From assembly GCA_949289305.1 (NCBI GenBank), contig CASENB010000008.1:1-64000 (forward strand): a DNA stretch of 64,000 bases. Reading direction: 5' to 3'. The position numbers and the translations under genes are program-made. The number at the start of each line of letters is the position of its first letter. Within the stretch, counting starts at the first letter, position 1. The notes beneath the pieces are model-generated. The model worked only from the letters and a program-made list of their open reading frames with translations, was not told the DNA's origin and did no database searches. Below, piece after piece: positions 17,560 to 27,300 of the stretch. This stretch comes from an uncultured Spirochaetales bacterium. Lineage in GTDB: Bacteria; Spirochaetota; Spirochaetia; Sphaerochaetales; Sphaerochaetaceae.

Positions 17560-18884
17560 AGCGCCACCGCATCCAAATCAAAACCCATTGATTTCGTAAT
17601 CTTAACATCTACAACATCCCCAGGCCTTAATTCTTTTTTAGATGATATTACAGTAAGTCCGTCAACATCCTCTGCCTCAGCATAGATCCTTCCAAAATAC
17701 AGATCCGATCCTTCGACTTTCTCTTCTATAATGGCCCTATAAGTATTGCCGACAAACCTCCTCATGCGCTCAGTACTTATCTCTTCCTGAATCTCCATGA
17801 GTTCTTTTTGATATGCTACGGCCCTCTTATGCGCCTTATCGTGCTCCTTCTTATTTCTCATCTTGAAGGCCTTAGTATCCTCTTCTCTCGAATATGTGAA
17901 AGATCCCATCCAATCGAACTTGGCACGCCTAACGAAATCTTTGACGCATTCAAAATCCTCATCCTCCTCCCCAGGATAGCCAAGCATTATCGTAGTTCTT
18001 ATAACAGCATCTGGAAGCTCGTTTCTGATCTCTTCAATTAAAGAGAGATATTTCTCAGTGTTACCTGTCCGTCCCATACTAGAGAGGATCTTCTCGCTTG
18101 AATGCTGAAAAGGAATATCGAAGTAAGGCAGGATTTTCTTTCTCTCTTTTACAAGGCTCAAAAGATCGCGAGGAAATACATCAGGGTGTATGTAAAGCAT
18201 TCTTAAAACGAAATCGCCATCGAGAGAGGATAGTTCATCCATAAGCTCTACAAATGCGCTCTTTTTATAGATATCGCCACCGTATGCGGCAAGATCCTGA
18301 GCGATAACGTTTATCTCGTATATTCCACTCGCTATTAGCCTTTTAGCCTCAGCAACGATCTTCTCTTTAGCCTTGCTTCTAAGAGGGCCTCTAATTATTG
18401 GTATAGCGCAGTACGAGCAGCAATGATTGCATCCCTCGCTTATCTTTAAATAGGCGGTACGAGGATGAGATAGGAGAACAAGACGGTCATCCCTTTCCTT
18501 ATCTGGATCTGGATATTCTGGAATTTCCACGATGTTCTCTTCCCCATTTTCTACTTCATCGAGAATCTGAGGAAATAGCGATAGATCATGATTGCCGAAG
18601 ATCGCATCGACCTCTTCAAACTCCATCTCATTGCCATACCGCTCTGCAAGACATCCAGAGAGGATTATCTTCTTAGCAGGATATAACGATCTAAAAGATA
18701 TTGCGGCATCTATCGATTCCTTTTTCGCATCCTCGATAAAGCCGCAAGTATTGACAACTATAATATCGGCATCTTCTGCGCTCTTAGTAACGCTATAGCC
18801 TTTTTCAATAGCATAAGATAATAAGATCTCGCTATCTACCTGGTTCTTTGCACATCCTAGACTTTCTATGTAGATCTTTTTCAT
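17556..18884 (-). CDS. rimO: ribosomal protein S12 methylthiotransferase RimO
   Basis: 442 residues, typical. A radical-SAM enzyme adding a methylthio group to an aspartate of S12. The N-terminal MTTase domain has three cluster cysteines, in SLGCAKNQVDSE, NTCGFI and LSGCLAER. The radical-SAM C-x3-C-x2-C is in GCNHCCSYCAIP, and the C-terminal part is a TRAM domain. The GCAKNQVDSE signature favours RimO over MiaB. The ATG follows an imperfect hairpin that contains the likely Shine-Dalgarno. Confidence 0.93.
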   Translation of the reverse strand: MKKIYIESLGCAKNQVDSEILLSYAIEKGYSVTKSAEDADIIVVNTCGFIEDAKKESIDAAISFRSLYPAKKIILSGCLAERYGNEMEFEEVDAIFGNHDLSLFPQILDEVENGEENIVEIPEYPDPDKERDDRLVLLSHPRTAYLKISEGCNHCCSYCAIPIIRGPLRSKAKEKIVAEAKRLIASGIYEINVIAQDLAAYGGDIYKKSAFVELMDELSSLDGDFVLRMLYIHPDVFPRDLLSLVKERKKILPYFDIPFQHSSEKILSSMGRTGNTEKYLSLIEEIRNELPDAVIRTTIMLGYPGEEDEDFECVKDFVRRAKFDWMGSFTYSREEDTKAFKMRNKKEHDKAHKRAVAYQKELMEIQEEISTERMRRFVGNTYRAIIEEKVEGSDLYFGRIYAEAEDVDGLTVISSKKELRPGDVVDVKITKSMGFDLDAVAL

Positions 18885-18886
18885 AC

Positions 18887-18920
18887 TTGCTACTCTACCC
18901 TTTTAAAGGCAGTTTAGCAA
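18887..18920 (-). other. imperfect hairpin spanning the rimO ribosome binding region
   Basis: Between the FGGY kinase stop and rimO, TTGCTA pairs with TAGCAA and, inside, CTGCCTTT pairs with AAGGGTAG (two wobbles, two-base loop). No T tract follows; the rimO ATG comes three bases after the stem. The AAGGG that could act as Shine-Dalgarno is in the inner stem, so folding might limit rimO translation. Confidence 0.4.
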
Positions 18921-20276
18921 TTACATTGTCCTATATATGCTTCTGCCAATAGCCCTTAGAAGAACATCGTCTTTTCTATCAAGTTCAAGTTCTCCGATTG
19001 TTATCATCTGAAATAGAACATTCCCCATCAAGGCTGAGTCTGAAGATGTCGCAATTACTTCCTTTCTAGTCTTTAGCGCAATGAGCATTGCAAGATACAA
19101 GTCTTTGGAAGAACCGCCGACAAAAGCAATCTTACTAAAAGATCTGGAGAGCGCATTCTCAATCTCTTTGATCTCCTTATCATAGTACTCTGCTAGACTT
19201 AGATAAATAATAGATGAGGCCATGAAAGGATCTGTAATCTCATCAAGACCTTTTTCTCTTCTTTCCTTATTGATGGCAGAGAGAACATCCTTCTCTTCAA
19301 AATCTATTCTGCTTACATCTATCGAATTTGTCGCCCTTAAACTTCGGGTCCTCTTCATTATCTCGTCATAGCTCGTACCCTCTTTCATCAACGTCTTTAG
19401 ATTTTGAATCAGATACGGGCCAAGAAGGTATTTTGTTATAGTTCTGCCAAGAAGAGGAGAAATAGATGATGTGTAATATCCGCTGAGATTAAGTTCTGAA
19501 TTTACATCGCTTACAACGCCAAGACGGCTTAGGCCGCCAGATGAGAGCAATATAGTATCATCATCAAGCGGAGCAGAAAGATAGCTTAGCATGCTGTCGT
19601 GGCTTGATGTAAATACTGTGGCGCTAAAACCGACTTCCTTTGCAATATCTTCTTTCAACTCTCCAAGAACTTCTTCATCGTCAACCAATGGCAAGAAGAG
19701 ATCCTTGCTGATTCCGATTGCGTTTATTATCTCATCGTCCCATGCAAAGGTTTCGTTATTGACTAGAGAACTTGTCAAAGCAATAGTAAGACTCGTCTTT
19801 TTTACACCGGTAAGTAAGAAGTTTATATAATCAGCTAAGAAAACAAGCGTCTTCGCCCTATCGAAAACCTGAGGATCTTCCTCTTTCAATGAAAGCAGCT
19901 GATAGACCGTCGCATTGGGGCGTGCATGGGATTTCGTGTGCTTTAATAAAAGTTCTTCATCTATTTTAGAACTGAGCCTCTTCGTCCTCTCATCAAGATA
20001 GCTTACAGCAGATGTAACTTCTTCATCGTTTTCATCAAGAAGAATGAAGTCCGAATGGAATGAGTCTATCTTGATATAGTCCACAGGTCCGTTTTCTCTG
20101 AGCACCGATATGATATTAGTAAGGATATCATTCACATCCCATACTATATGCCCATTTCTCCATACCCTTGCAGTTTTAAATGTCGTAACCTTGCCCAGGC
20201 AAAGATTACCCTTTAAAAGTTCGGCTTTAACAGCTTTGACTTCTCTTGCTCCGATATCAATTGCTAAATACTTCAT
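18921..20276 (-). CDS. FGGY-family carbohydrate kinase, rhamnulokinase-like
   Basis: 451 residues from ATG 20276 (KYLAIDIGAREVK); an in-frame ATG six codons earlier is possible. The N-terminal IDIGAREVKAV is the first phosphate motif. SSHDSMLSYLSAP carries the expected catalytic Asp, SSGGLSRLG resembles the central phosphate motif and FVGGSSKDLYLAML is the adenosine motif. The order of these motifs and the LFLPLVDDEEVLGEL segment recall rhamnulokinase and xylulokinase, but it is divergent and the sugar is unknown. It is the last gene of the sugar locus. Confidence 0.75.
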   Translation of the reverse strand: MKYLAIDIGAREVKAVKAELLKGNLCLGKVTTFKTARVWRNGHIVWDVNDILTNIISVLRENGPVDYIKIDSFHSDFILLDENDEEVTSAVSYLDERTKRLSSKIDEELLLKHTKSHARPNATVYQLLSLKEEDPQVFDRAKTLVFLADYINFLLTGVKKTSLTIALTSSLVNNETFAWDDEIINAIGISKDLFLPLVDDEEVLGELKEDIAKEVGFSATVFTSSHDSMLSYLSAPLDDDTILLSSGGLSRLGVVSDVNSELNLSGYYTSSISPLLGRTITKYLLGPYLIQNLKTLMKEGTSYDEIMKRTRSLRATNSIDVSRIDFEEKDVLSAINKERREKGLDEITDPFMASSIIYLSLAEYYDKEIKEIENALSRSFSKIAFVGGSSKDLYLAMLIALKTRKEVIATSSDSALMGNVLFQMITIGELELDRKDDVLLRAIGRSIYRTM

Positions 20277-20336
20277 AACTCTATTTTGAGTCATAATTTA
20301 CGATTTATCAAATAAAAAGATGAGAAGTTTAAATAT

Positions 20337-21509
20337 TTAATTTGAAGCTTTCCTGCTTCTAGCAAGCTTTATCACCATTAGAACAACCATTATGCAAAGT
20401 GCAATAGAAATTGTGGCAACACCGCCCTTAATACCACTTTTCTCTGCAACATGACCGATAATGATAGGCATTAGAATCCCTCCAATCGTAGCTGTAGCTA
20501 TACACGTGCCAGTTGCGACGGTTGAACTGTTATAGCGGCTATCCATAGTCGAAAGCGTCGTAGGATAAATTCCGCTCATAAAGAATCCAAGACCTAATAG
20601 CCCGATTACAATAAGAACTGTGGACTGCGAGACTATCATAAGGACAAAGCAAAGCGTCATCATTATTCCCATAATGAGAATTAGAGCGTTCTTATTCATT
20701 TTTAACGATAATTTTGCACATACTAAGCGTCCAAGAAGTATCATAATCCAAAGAAGGGACTGCATGCTCTGAGAAAGGGATGTGTTCATAAGCCCTGTAT
20801 CGTTAAAATAGGTAACAAGCCAGCCTGTGAGGGATGCTTCTCCTGCAAGATAGAAAAACATGATGAACGTATTAAGCCAAAAAGAAAAGCTCTTTTGAAA
20901 TGGCACTGTGGAACTGTCCTTCTTCTTAGGCATCGGAGTATTTTCCAAGCTGCTTCTTCCAATGAAAATCAAAGCAGATAGCATGAACGCAGATACGACA
21001 TACGATGCGATACGCCATTCAATCTTTGTCGCAAACAGTGCGATGAAAGGAGAGATGAACGCTCCGATTGCAAAGGATGCGTGGAGCAAATTAAGTCCAG
21101 CCGTTTTATTTCCGGTCTTTTCAGAGACTACTACGTTCGTAATATTGCTTAACGTCCCCCGCCCCATTCCCGTAAAAGCAAACGCAACTACAAGCAGTAT
21201 GGGATTTGCTGTCAGCGTCATCAAAAGAAGGCCTAGAACTATTAAAGAACCTAGTGCAAGGGTGCTCTTTTTTCTTCCAATTAAGAAAGGAATGAAACCT
21301 GAGATGAAAACAGCTGCGAAGTTGCCAATCTGATGGGCAGAGAGGACATATCCACGAAGTGCGTAACTCATATTGTATTCAGCCTGCATTGCAGGAAGAA
21401 TCGCTCCAAGAAGCGTGCTCATTGCCCCTGAGCAAAGAAAAATGTAATAGATTCTATATACAAGGGATTTATCATCCTCTTTAACCTGAAGAAATTTAGA
21501 AAGTCCCAT
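20337..21509 (-). CDS. MFS transporter, FucP-like sugar carrier
   Basis: 390 residues with about 12 helices. An R-K-K cluster after the first pair of helices (FLIGRKKSTLALGSL) is the usual cytoplasmic MFS loop motif, and MFFYLAGEASLTGWLVTYF in the second half resembles FucP-type carriers. It is probably proton-coupled uptake or export of a sugar handled by this operon, giving it a second transporter besides the ABC system. It follows the LacI gene after 30 bases. Confidence 0.8.
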   Translation of the reverse strand: MGLSKFLQVKEDDKSLVYRIYYIFLCSGAMSTLLGAILPAMQAEYNMSYALRGYVLSAHQIGNFAAVFISGFIPFLIGRKKSTLALGSLIVLGLLLMTLTANPILLVVAFAFTGMGRGTLSNITNVVVSEKTGNKTAGLNLLHASFAIGAFISPFIALFATKIEWRIASYVVSAFMLSALIFIGRSSLENTPMPKKKDSSTVPFQKSFSFWLNTFIMFFYLAGEASLTGWLVTYFNDTGLMNTSLSQSMQSLLWIMILLGRLVCAKLSLKMNKNALILIMGIMMTLCFVLMIVSQSTVLIVIGLLGLGFFMSGIYPTTLSTMDSRYNSSTVATGTCIATATIGGILMPIIIGHVAEKSGIKGGVATISIALCIMVVLMVIKLARSRKASN

Positions 21510-21539
21510 ATCTCCTCCAGATGAACTTATAGCATGAAA

Positions 21540-22544
21540 CTATATGGTTGTCGATTGCCTTATAATCAACTCTGTGCCAAGCAGCACCGATTTTAAGAAC
21601 TTGTCGTCCTTTTCTATAAGTTTTATCGCCATATCTGCAGAAAGGGAACCCATTTGAACCGTCGGTTGACGCACTGTCGTTATGCTGGGATTGGCCATAT
21701 GGCTCGCCATGATATCATCAAAGCCGACTACAGCAATGTCCTCTGGAACCTTCAGCCCCTTCTCAAGAGCCGCCTTTTCAACGGCACAAGCAATAACATC
21801 TGATGATGTGAAGAACGCATCAGGATATTCTGTATAAGAGAGAAGATGGATTGCTGCCGCTTTTGAACTCTCATAGTCCATATCCTCTCCGATTTCTGCG
21901 ACATATCGCCTATCAACATCAAGACCCGCCTCTCTTAATGCATCTTCATACCCTTTTAATCTTTCTCGAGCATATTTAAACGAAGCAGGTCCGTTAATAA
22001 AAGCAATTTTACGTCTTCCTAGAGAGATCAGATAACGTACAGCAGTATATGCTGCTCCCTCATCATCTATTGTCACATATGCAGAAGGTCCATCAAGCAC
22101 AGCCTCACAGCACATCACGGTTATTATTTCGCTGTTTATCCTTTCAAGTAGTTCCCTCGTCATCGAATTTGTCATAATAAGGGCTAAGGCGTTCGTCTTC
22201 TTCACAAGTCGAATGAACCTCTCGATATTGTCGCTTTTAATATCGAACTCGTTAATAAGCAGCGTATAGCCTTTCCTTTCAGCTTGCATCCTCGCAGCAG
22301 AAATTATCGGCGAGTAGAAAATATTTTTAAGAGAGGGAACATTGAAAAGAATAAGACGCTCCTCATCTTTTGCAATGTCGTATTCGTCCGTATCGTACCC
22401 TTCGCTCTTTAGTGCAGATAACACCTTGCTTCTTGTTGCCTCTGTTACCTGATTCGACTTATTCATTACACGGGAGATCGTGGCAATAGAGATCCCGCTT
22501 TTTTTTGAAATCTCCTCGTATGTTATTCTGCGTCCCCCGTTCAT
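21540..22544 (-). CDS. LacI-family transcriptional regulator
   Basis: 334 residues. The N-terminal helix-turn-helix is ITYEEISKKSGISIATISRVMN with the hinge helix following near residue 50; the rest is a periplasmic-binding-protein-like effector domain (VTIDDEGAAYTAVRYLISLGRRKIAFINGP, DAFFTSSDVIACA, VVGFDDIMASHMANPSITTVRQP). Encoded inside the sugar operon, it is likely to repress it in the absence of the sugar. Candidate operators upstream of the first gene have TTTTTCA/TGAAAAA half-sites. Confidence 0.92.
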   Translation of the reverse strand: MNGGRRITYEEISKKSGISIATISRVMNKSNQVTEATRSKVLSALKSEGYDTDEYDIAKDEERLILFNVPSLKNIFYSPIISAARMQAERKGYTLLINEFDIKSDNIERFIRLVKKTNALALIMTNSMTRELLERINSEIITVMCCEAVLDGPSAYVTIDDEGAAYTAVRYLISLGRRKIAFINGPASFKYARERLKGYEDALREAGLDVDRRYVAEIGEDMDYESSKAAAIHLLSYTEYPDAFFTSSDVIACAVEKAALEKGLKVPEDIAVVGFDDIMASHMANPSITTVRQPTVQMGSLSADMAIKLIEKDDKFLKSVLLGTELIIRQSTTI

Positions 22545-22552
22545 TACCTCTC

Positions 22553-23503
22553 CTATAGAACTTCAAGCATTTTTATAACAGACAGAATTTCACTGTATTT
22601 AACATTGCTCTCTCTATTGTTCTCAATTAAAGAAAGTATCTCTTTAAGCTCACTGTAATACCATCCAGTAGGTGGAACGTTAATGCCTGTGGAAATTACT
22701 TTATCATAAGTTATGTCAATATCCTTTCTTCCCTTATTCTTCTCATATAGGGTTAAAGACATACCGTCATAAAGCAAAACCGCATTTTCAAAAATCACCC
22801 TGTAAGTCGCACTGAAAGGAATTGGAGAATCCAGCCATGCCGCCTCTGCATAGACAGAAAAACCACTAAAATCATATTTAAAACGGTAGTGCATTCCACC
22901 TTTCAAATGGACGGAAGTCTCTGTTTTTTCAGGCGTTCCGAATGAAGCAACGATTATATCCAAATCGTGAATATGCAGATCAAATGGAATCAGACCGCTC
23001 TTTTCCTTATCGAAAAGCCATGAATCTGCAGACCATGCAGGACGTGTGGACATACGAGAAAACGTCGCATCGACGACAGAACCGAATCTGCCGTCTTTTA
23101 CAGCATCAATGAGGTATGAATATTCTTTCGTGTATCTTAGAACATGTGCCGCATAAACGTTCTTTGAATTCATTCTTGCCGCATCAAAAATATCGCGTGC
23201 ATCCTTTTCGCTTAAAGCAAGAGGTTTTTCAATTATAACATCGAGAGCGAGATTAAGTGCTTTTATCGCATAATCCTTATGCAAAAACGTCGGCGTTGTT
23301 ATATCGGCAACTGTTATCTCTTTATGTTCTTTAAGAGCATCTTCCACGCTCTCATAAAAAGGAAGGCCAACGATTGAGGCAAACTCTTTGTCGCTATCGC
23401 CCTTTCCTACCGTTGCTACAATCCTAGCATTATCAAGCTCTGCTATGTTCTTATAGTGGACCTTTCCCATTCCACCAAGACCGATAAGAAGTATGTTTAT
23501 CAT
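22553..23503 (-). CDS. Gfo/Idh/MocA-family oxidoreductase (first of two)
   Basis: 316 residues. The N-terminal Rossmann fold has GLGGMGKVHY; IIEKPLAL holds the conserved Lys of the EKP motif, and FDLHIHDLDII holds the catalytic-site Asp and His. Such enzymes oxidise or reduce sugar hydroxyls with NAD(P). It is 28% or so shorter in the C-terminal domain than long members and clearly different from its operon neighbour at 25223, so the two are not a recent duplication. Its end is nine bases from the LacI start and its start overlaps the preceding gene by 4 bp. Confidence 0.85.
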   Translation of the reverse strand: MINILLIGLGGMGKVHYKNIAELDNARIVATVGKGDSDKEFASIVGLPFYESVEDALKEHKEITVADITTPTFLHKDYAIKALNLALDVIIEKPLALSEKDARDIFDAARMNSKNVYAAHVLRYTKEYSYLIDAVKDGRFGSVVDATFSRMSTRPAWSADSWLFDKEKSGLIPFDLHIHDLDIIVASFGTPEKTETSVHLKGGMHYRFKYDFSGFSVYAEAAWLDSPIPFSATYRVIFENAVLLYDGMSLTLYEKNKGRKDIDITYDKVISTGINVPPTGWYYSELKEILSLIENNRESNVKYSEILSVIKMLEVL

Positions 23504-24315
23504 AGATCATACCCCAGGCCTTTTAAGTATTCTGCGCTCTCCCTTACGGCCTCGTTAACCTCAGCAATGGACGATGAGCCTTTTTCCGTGAACTCAATCT
23601 CGATAGAAAGAGAAGAGTTGTTACCGCTCTCGTCAAGAACTTTGAAGATGGATGGAAAATCGACCCACCCCTTGCCAAGCGCAGGGAAATTCCACTCATT
23701 TTCTTTTCCAGCCTTGTCTTTTATATGAAGGTAATTCACATAGTCAACAGACTCTTTCAGATCTTCCGTGTCTTTTACCGCGCCATAAAAGATTACGTTT
23801 GCAGTATCGTAGCATATGCCGATCCTCTTTTTATCGTAATCCTTAATAATCTCCTTAATAATAGATCCTGTCGAATGATCTCCATGCGTCTCAAGACTCA
23901 AAGACATGTCATATTTCTCTAGATAAGGGATTATCTTATCTATACTTTCCCTAATAATATCCGTTCCGCCTTTTCTCTTATCTTTTAAATGGGCCTCTCC
24001 GATACTTGTCACTATCGTCTTTGCACCAAAGAAATCAGCAAGAGCAACATTCTCAAAAAAGATTGGCAGGCGCTCTTCGTCCATTATGTTAGTGTGTCCG
24101 CTAAAAGAGGGTACAGAAAGACCAAGTTTTTCTATATAGTTTCTAACCTTCAGAAGATCTGAAAAGCTATGAGTCGGGAACACATGCTCGGTCCAGCCTT
24201 TTGTAGCTGTGAGTTCAACATTATGAAATCCAGCATCCTTAATGCCTTTAAGGGCATCAAAGACGCTGTAACCATGATAGCAATTCGAATTAACGATTAT
24301 TTTTCTTTTTATCAT
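23500..24315 (-). CDS. sugar phosphate isomerase/epimerase-like TIM barrel (first of two)
   Basis: 271 residues of the AP-endonuclease-2 (xylose-isomerase-like) fold. The expected metal ligands lie in LSLETHGDHS (Glu), ICYDTANV (Asp), NYLHIKDK (His) and LSIEIEF (Glu). Members include inosose dehydratases, epimerases and the recently described 3-keto-glycoside lyases and hydratases. Start and stop overlap its neighbours by 4 bp each, indicating tight coupling with both dehydrogenases. Confidence 0.8.
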   Translation of the reverse strand: MIKRKIIVNSNCYHGYSVFDALKGIKDAGFHNVELTATKGWTEHVFPTHSFSDLLKVRNYIEKLGLSVPSFSGHTNIMDEERLPIFFENVALADFFGAKTIVTSIGEAHLKDKRKGGTDIIRESIDKIIPYLEKYDMSLSLETHGDHSTGSIIKEIIKDYDKKRIGICYDTANVIFYGAVKDTEDLKESVDYVNYLHIKDKAGKENEWNFPALGKGWVDFPSIFKVLDESGNNSSLSIEIEFTEKGSSSIAEVNEAVRESAEYLKGLGYDL

Positions 24316-25226
24316 ATTACGAAATTTCTCAAGTACTTATAACTTAACGCCATAGACCTCACTATGTCGTTCTTATCTCTTTCAAACGACCTATCCTCAA
24401 CTTCCACTGCCGTATATCCGTCGTAACCAATGTCTGTCAAAGCAGAAACGAACTTCGCCCAGTCGACATCACCAAGGCCTGGAATCTTTGGCGCCATATA
24501 ATCGAGAGGATATGCAAGGACTCCGCACTCTTTTAATTTCTCAGGATAGAGCTTTATATCTTTAAAATGGATGTGGAACATCTTAGGTGCGAAATCATAA
24601 AGTACTTTTATATAATCCATTTGCTGCCACACGAAATGACTCGGATCGAAGTTGATTCCAAAGTTATCATATGGAAGGATTTCAAAGACCTTTTTAAACA
24701 AAACAGGGGATGAAAATATATTCTGCCCTCCTGGCCATTGATCAGGGCCAAACAACATAGGACAATTCTCAATAGCAATCTTAACACCCTTTTCTTTTGC
24801 ATATTCCAAAATAGGAGGCCAGACCTTTGCAACTTCTTTTAAATTCTCTTCAACGGTCTTATCTTGCATTCTTCCTATAAACGTCGTCACCAAATTTACC
24901 CCTAGAAACTTGGATGCGTCTATCACTGAATAAAGATGTTTTATCTGTCTCTCCCTCTTCTCAGGATCAGGATCCAAAGTATTTGGATAGTAGGCAAGCG
25001 AAGATATCTCAACACCTCTTTCTTTTGCGTAAGAGAGGATATGTTTCTTATCTTCTTCCGTAAGATTTTCCGTATTTATGTGGCTTACTCCAGCATACTT
25101 TCTCTCCCCTTTTCCCTCAGGCCAGCATGCAACTTCGACAGATTCATATCCTATAGCAGAGATTTCGTCTATCATCTCCTCATAAGTCCAACCATCCATG
25201 ATTGAACTAATAATACCTAATTTCAT
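24312..25226 (-). CDS. sugar phosphate isomerase/epimerase-like TIM barrel (second of two)
   Basis: 304 residues. It starts MKLGIISSIMDGWTYEEM; metal ligands are in VKIAIENCP (Glu), GINFDPSHFVWQ (Asp and His), FHIHFKDI (His) and TAVEVEDRSF (Glu). The NFDPSH-VWQ pattern is common in family members paired with Gfo/Idh/MocA dehydrogenases. It is distinct in sequence from the 23500 protein. The two probably act in sequence on an oxidised sugar. Confidence 0.82.
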   Translation of the reverse strand: MKLGIISSIMDGWTYEEMIDEISAIGYESVEVACWPEGKGERKYAGVSHINTENLTEEDKKHILSYAKERGVEISSLAYYPNTLDPDPEKRERQIKHLYSVIDASKFLGVNLVTTFIGRMQDKTVEENLKEVAKVWPPILEYAKEKGVKIAIENCPMLFGPDQWPGGQNIFSSPVLFKKVFEILPYDNFGINFDPSHFVWQQMDYIKVLYDFAPKMFHIHFKDIKLYPEKLKECGVLAYPLDYMAPKIPGLGDVDWAKFVSALTDIGYDGYTAVEVEDRSFERDKNDIVRSMALSYKYLRNFVI

Positions 25227-26248
25227 ACTTCCTCCTCTTTTTTGCTTTCGCTACTTCTTATGGCTGCAAAGACTGCATCCATACTGTTCTTAACGTCCTC
25301 TGCACTTATCGTGGATACTCCTGACTCAAGGCATGATATGAACTCATCGATAACTCCGCTTGAAGTCTGATTATCGTTGGTCTGTATCTTCTCCACATCA
25401 TAATAAGCCCTCTCGCTATTTTTCTTTACAATTTCTATTGAGTGCTCAGGATGTTTGAATATGCTCATAACTCCTTCTGTCCCATATATTACAGTGGAAT
25501 TGTCTTCGTCTGCATAATTAGTCCAACTTGCTCTCATGATGCCGATCGAGCCTTTCTTCATTTCATAGATTACAAATGCGTTATCATCCACGGCGATGAG
25601 AGATCCGTCAGAACCTCTCTTATCTAAAGTGCAGACCTTGGCTTTTGCTGTTTTGACATCATCATCTAAAATAAATCTTATTAAATCCGTCTTGTGAATA
25701 CCAAGGTCTGCCATCGCACCCATTCTCGCCTTCTCTTTATTGAAGAACCACGTGTCCTTTCCTGGATCTATGCTCCAGGTTTCAGGCCCTGAATGGGCAA
25801 AAGTAGTCTCGAAAGAAATAACTTGACCTATTTCCCCCTTTGCTAAGAGCTCTTTTGCTTTTATGTGCGTTTTGTTAAGTCGCTGGTTTTGTCCGATGAA
25901 GAGCACCTTGCCGCTCTTTTTTTCAGCCTCAACCATCTTCTCAACATCCTCTTTTGTAGTTGCCATCGGTTTCTCACATAGAACAGAAAGGCCTTTTGAA
26001 AGGGCTTTTATAGTAAGTTCTGCATGACTGTCGTTACTTGTGCAGATGCTTACCGCATCTAGCTTCTCATTTAACAGTTCATCAACTGAAGAGCATGCGA
26101 CGGCTCCAAGCTCTTTAGCAATCTCTTTCGCCCTGTCAAAGTTAAGATCGTATACGGCCTTAATTTCCGCCTTACTGTTTGCCTGATACTCTTTTATATG
26201 TCTTGTCTGCGCAATTTTGCCACATCCGATAATACCAATTTTATACAT
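25223..26248 (-). CDS. Gfo/Idh/MocA-family oxidoreductase (second of two)
   Basis: 341 residues from ATG 26248, which follows GAAGGAGG; the ATG six codons earlier would put the start inside the permease gene. GIIGCGKIAQTRH is the dinucleotide-binding loop, LCEKPMA the EKP motif and ADLGIHKTDLI the active-site helix. The SGPETWSIDPGKDTWFF segment is a substrate-loop insertion absent from the 22553 enzyme. It is probably the first oxidising enzyme or the final reducing enzyme of the pathway. Confidence 0.87.
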   Translation of the reverse strand: MYKIGIIGCGKIAQTRHIKEYQANSKAEIKAVYDLNFDRAKEIAKELGAVACSSVDELLNEKLDAVSICTSNDSHAELTIKALSKGLSVLCEKPMATTKEDVEKMVEAEKKSGKVLFIGQNQRLNKTHIKAKELLAKGEIGQVISFETTFAHSGPETWSIDPGKDTWFFNKEKARMGAMADLGIHKTDLIRFILDDDVKTAKAKVCTLDKRGSDGSLIAVDDNAFVIYEMKKGSIGIMRASWTNYADEDNSTVIYGTEGVMSIFKHPEHSIEIVKKNSERAYYDVEKIQTNDNQTSSGVIDEFISCLESGVSTISAEDVKNSMDAVFAAIRSSESKKEEEV

Positions 26249-26262
26249 AAGTCCTCCTTCTA

Positions 26263-27300
26263 TCATGCTTTCTCTTTCTTCTGAAGCAGTACCGCGCCAA
26301 TTACGATTACGCCTTTAAACGCCTCTCTTAAGAACGGAGGAACGCCAATTAAGTTAAGAAGGTTATTCATTACTGCTATAATCAGAACGCCAAGGATCGT
26401 ACCTGAGATACTTCCCTTTCCGCCTGCCATGCTAGTTCCACCTACTATAACGGCGGCAATTGCATCCATTTCATATCCGTTTCCAGCGTTCGCATAATCC
26501 ATAGCGCCAATTCTAGATACCTGAAGAACAGCGGCACATCCGACAAGAAGTCCCATTATCGCATATACAGCTCTCTTTACTTTATCCGTGTTGATTCCAG
26601 AAAGACGTGCTGCCTTTTCATTTGAGCCTACAGCAAATACATGACGGCCAAATGCCGTATGCTTAGATACGTAATACATTATAAATGCGATAATAAGCCA
26701 ATAGACTATAGGCATGAACATCTGGCCGCCAATAGTGACGTTCGCAATCTTTGTAAAAGAACGTGGCACCATAGGATTTAGCGTCTGCATGCACTGCTGC
26801 GTTACAGAGCGACAGATCTTCATCATTCCAAGGGTTGCAATAAATGGAGGAAGCTTGCCAAGCGTAATTAAAATACCGGTAAATTCTCCTAGGATTACCC
26901 CTGCAATTAGCCCCATCAGAATTCCTATTAAATAAGCAGGAACTCCGGTAATGCCAAGACTTGTCAATAATCCAGTAGCAGATGAGTCTATGAAGACCAT
27001 GACAATAGCGCCTATTGCAACAAGCGTCGAACCTACAGCGAGATCAATACCACCCGTGATAATAACAAACGTCATTCCAAGGGATATGATTCCAATCGTC
27101 GCATTATTTCTTAAGATATTTATCCAGTTACGGGACCAAGTCGAGAACCAGTCTCCGAAAGATCCCTGATCAAAGCCAAGAGCAATCGTTTGAAGTACGA
27201 TCATCAATAAAAGGGCGCATAACGTGGAAAACAGCGGCCGCGTAGTCCACATAGTCCTAACCCACGTTATAGCATTTCTCTTTTCACTTACACTTTCCAT
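26263..27300 (-). CDS. sugar ABC transporter, permease (RbsC family)
   Basis: 345 residues with about ten hydrophobic segments. TFVIITGGIDLAVGS is the family hallmark, and AIAAVIVGGTSMAGGKGSISGTILGVL is the C-terminal coupling region. It forms the membrane channel of a carbohydrate uptake 2 (CUT2) importer. One permease gene implies a homodimer. It follows the ATPase gene directly. Confidence 0.93.
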   Translation of the reverse strand: MESVSEKRNAITWVRTMWTTRPLFSTLCALLLMIVLQTIALGFDQGSFGDWFSTWSRNWINILRNNATIGIISLGMTFVIITGGIDLAVGSTLVAIGAIVMVFIDSSATGLLTSLGITGVPAYLIGILMGLIAGVILGEFTGILITLGKLPPFIATLGMMKICRSVTQQCMQTLNPMVPRSFTKIANVTIGGQMFMPIVYWLIIAFIMYYVSKHTAFGRHVFAVGSNEKAARLSGINTDKVKRAVYAIMGLLVGCAAVLQVSRIGAMDYANAGNGYEMDAIAAVIVGGTSMAGGKGSISGTILGVLIIAVMNNLLNLIGVPPFLREAFKGVIVIGAVLLQKKEKA

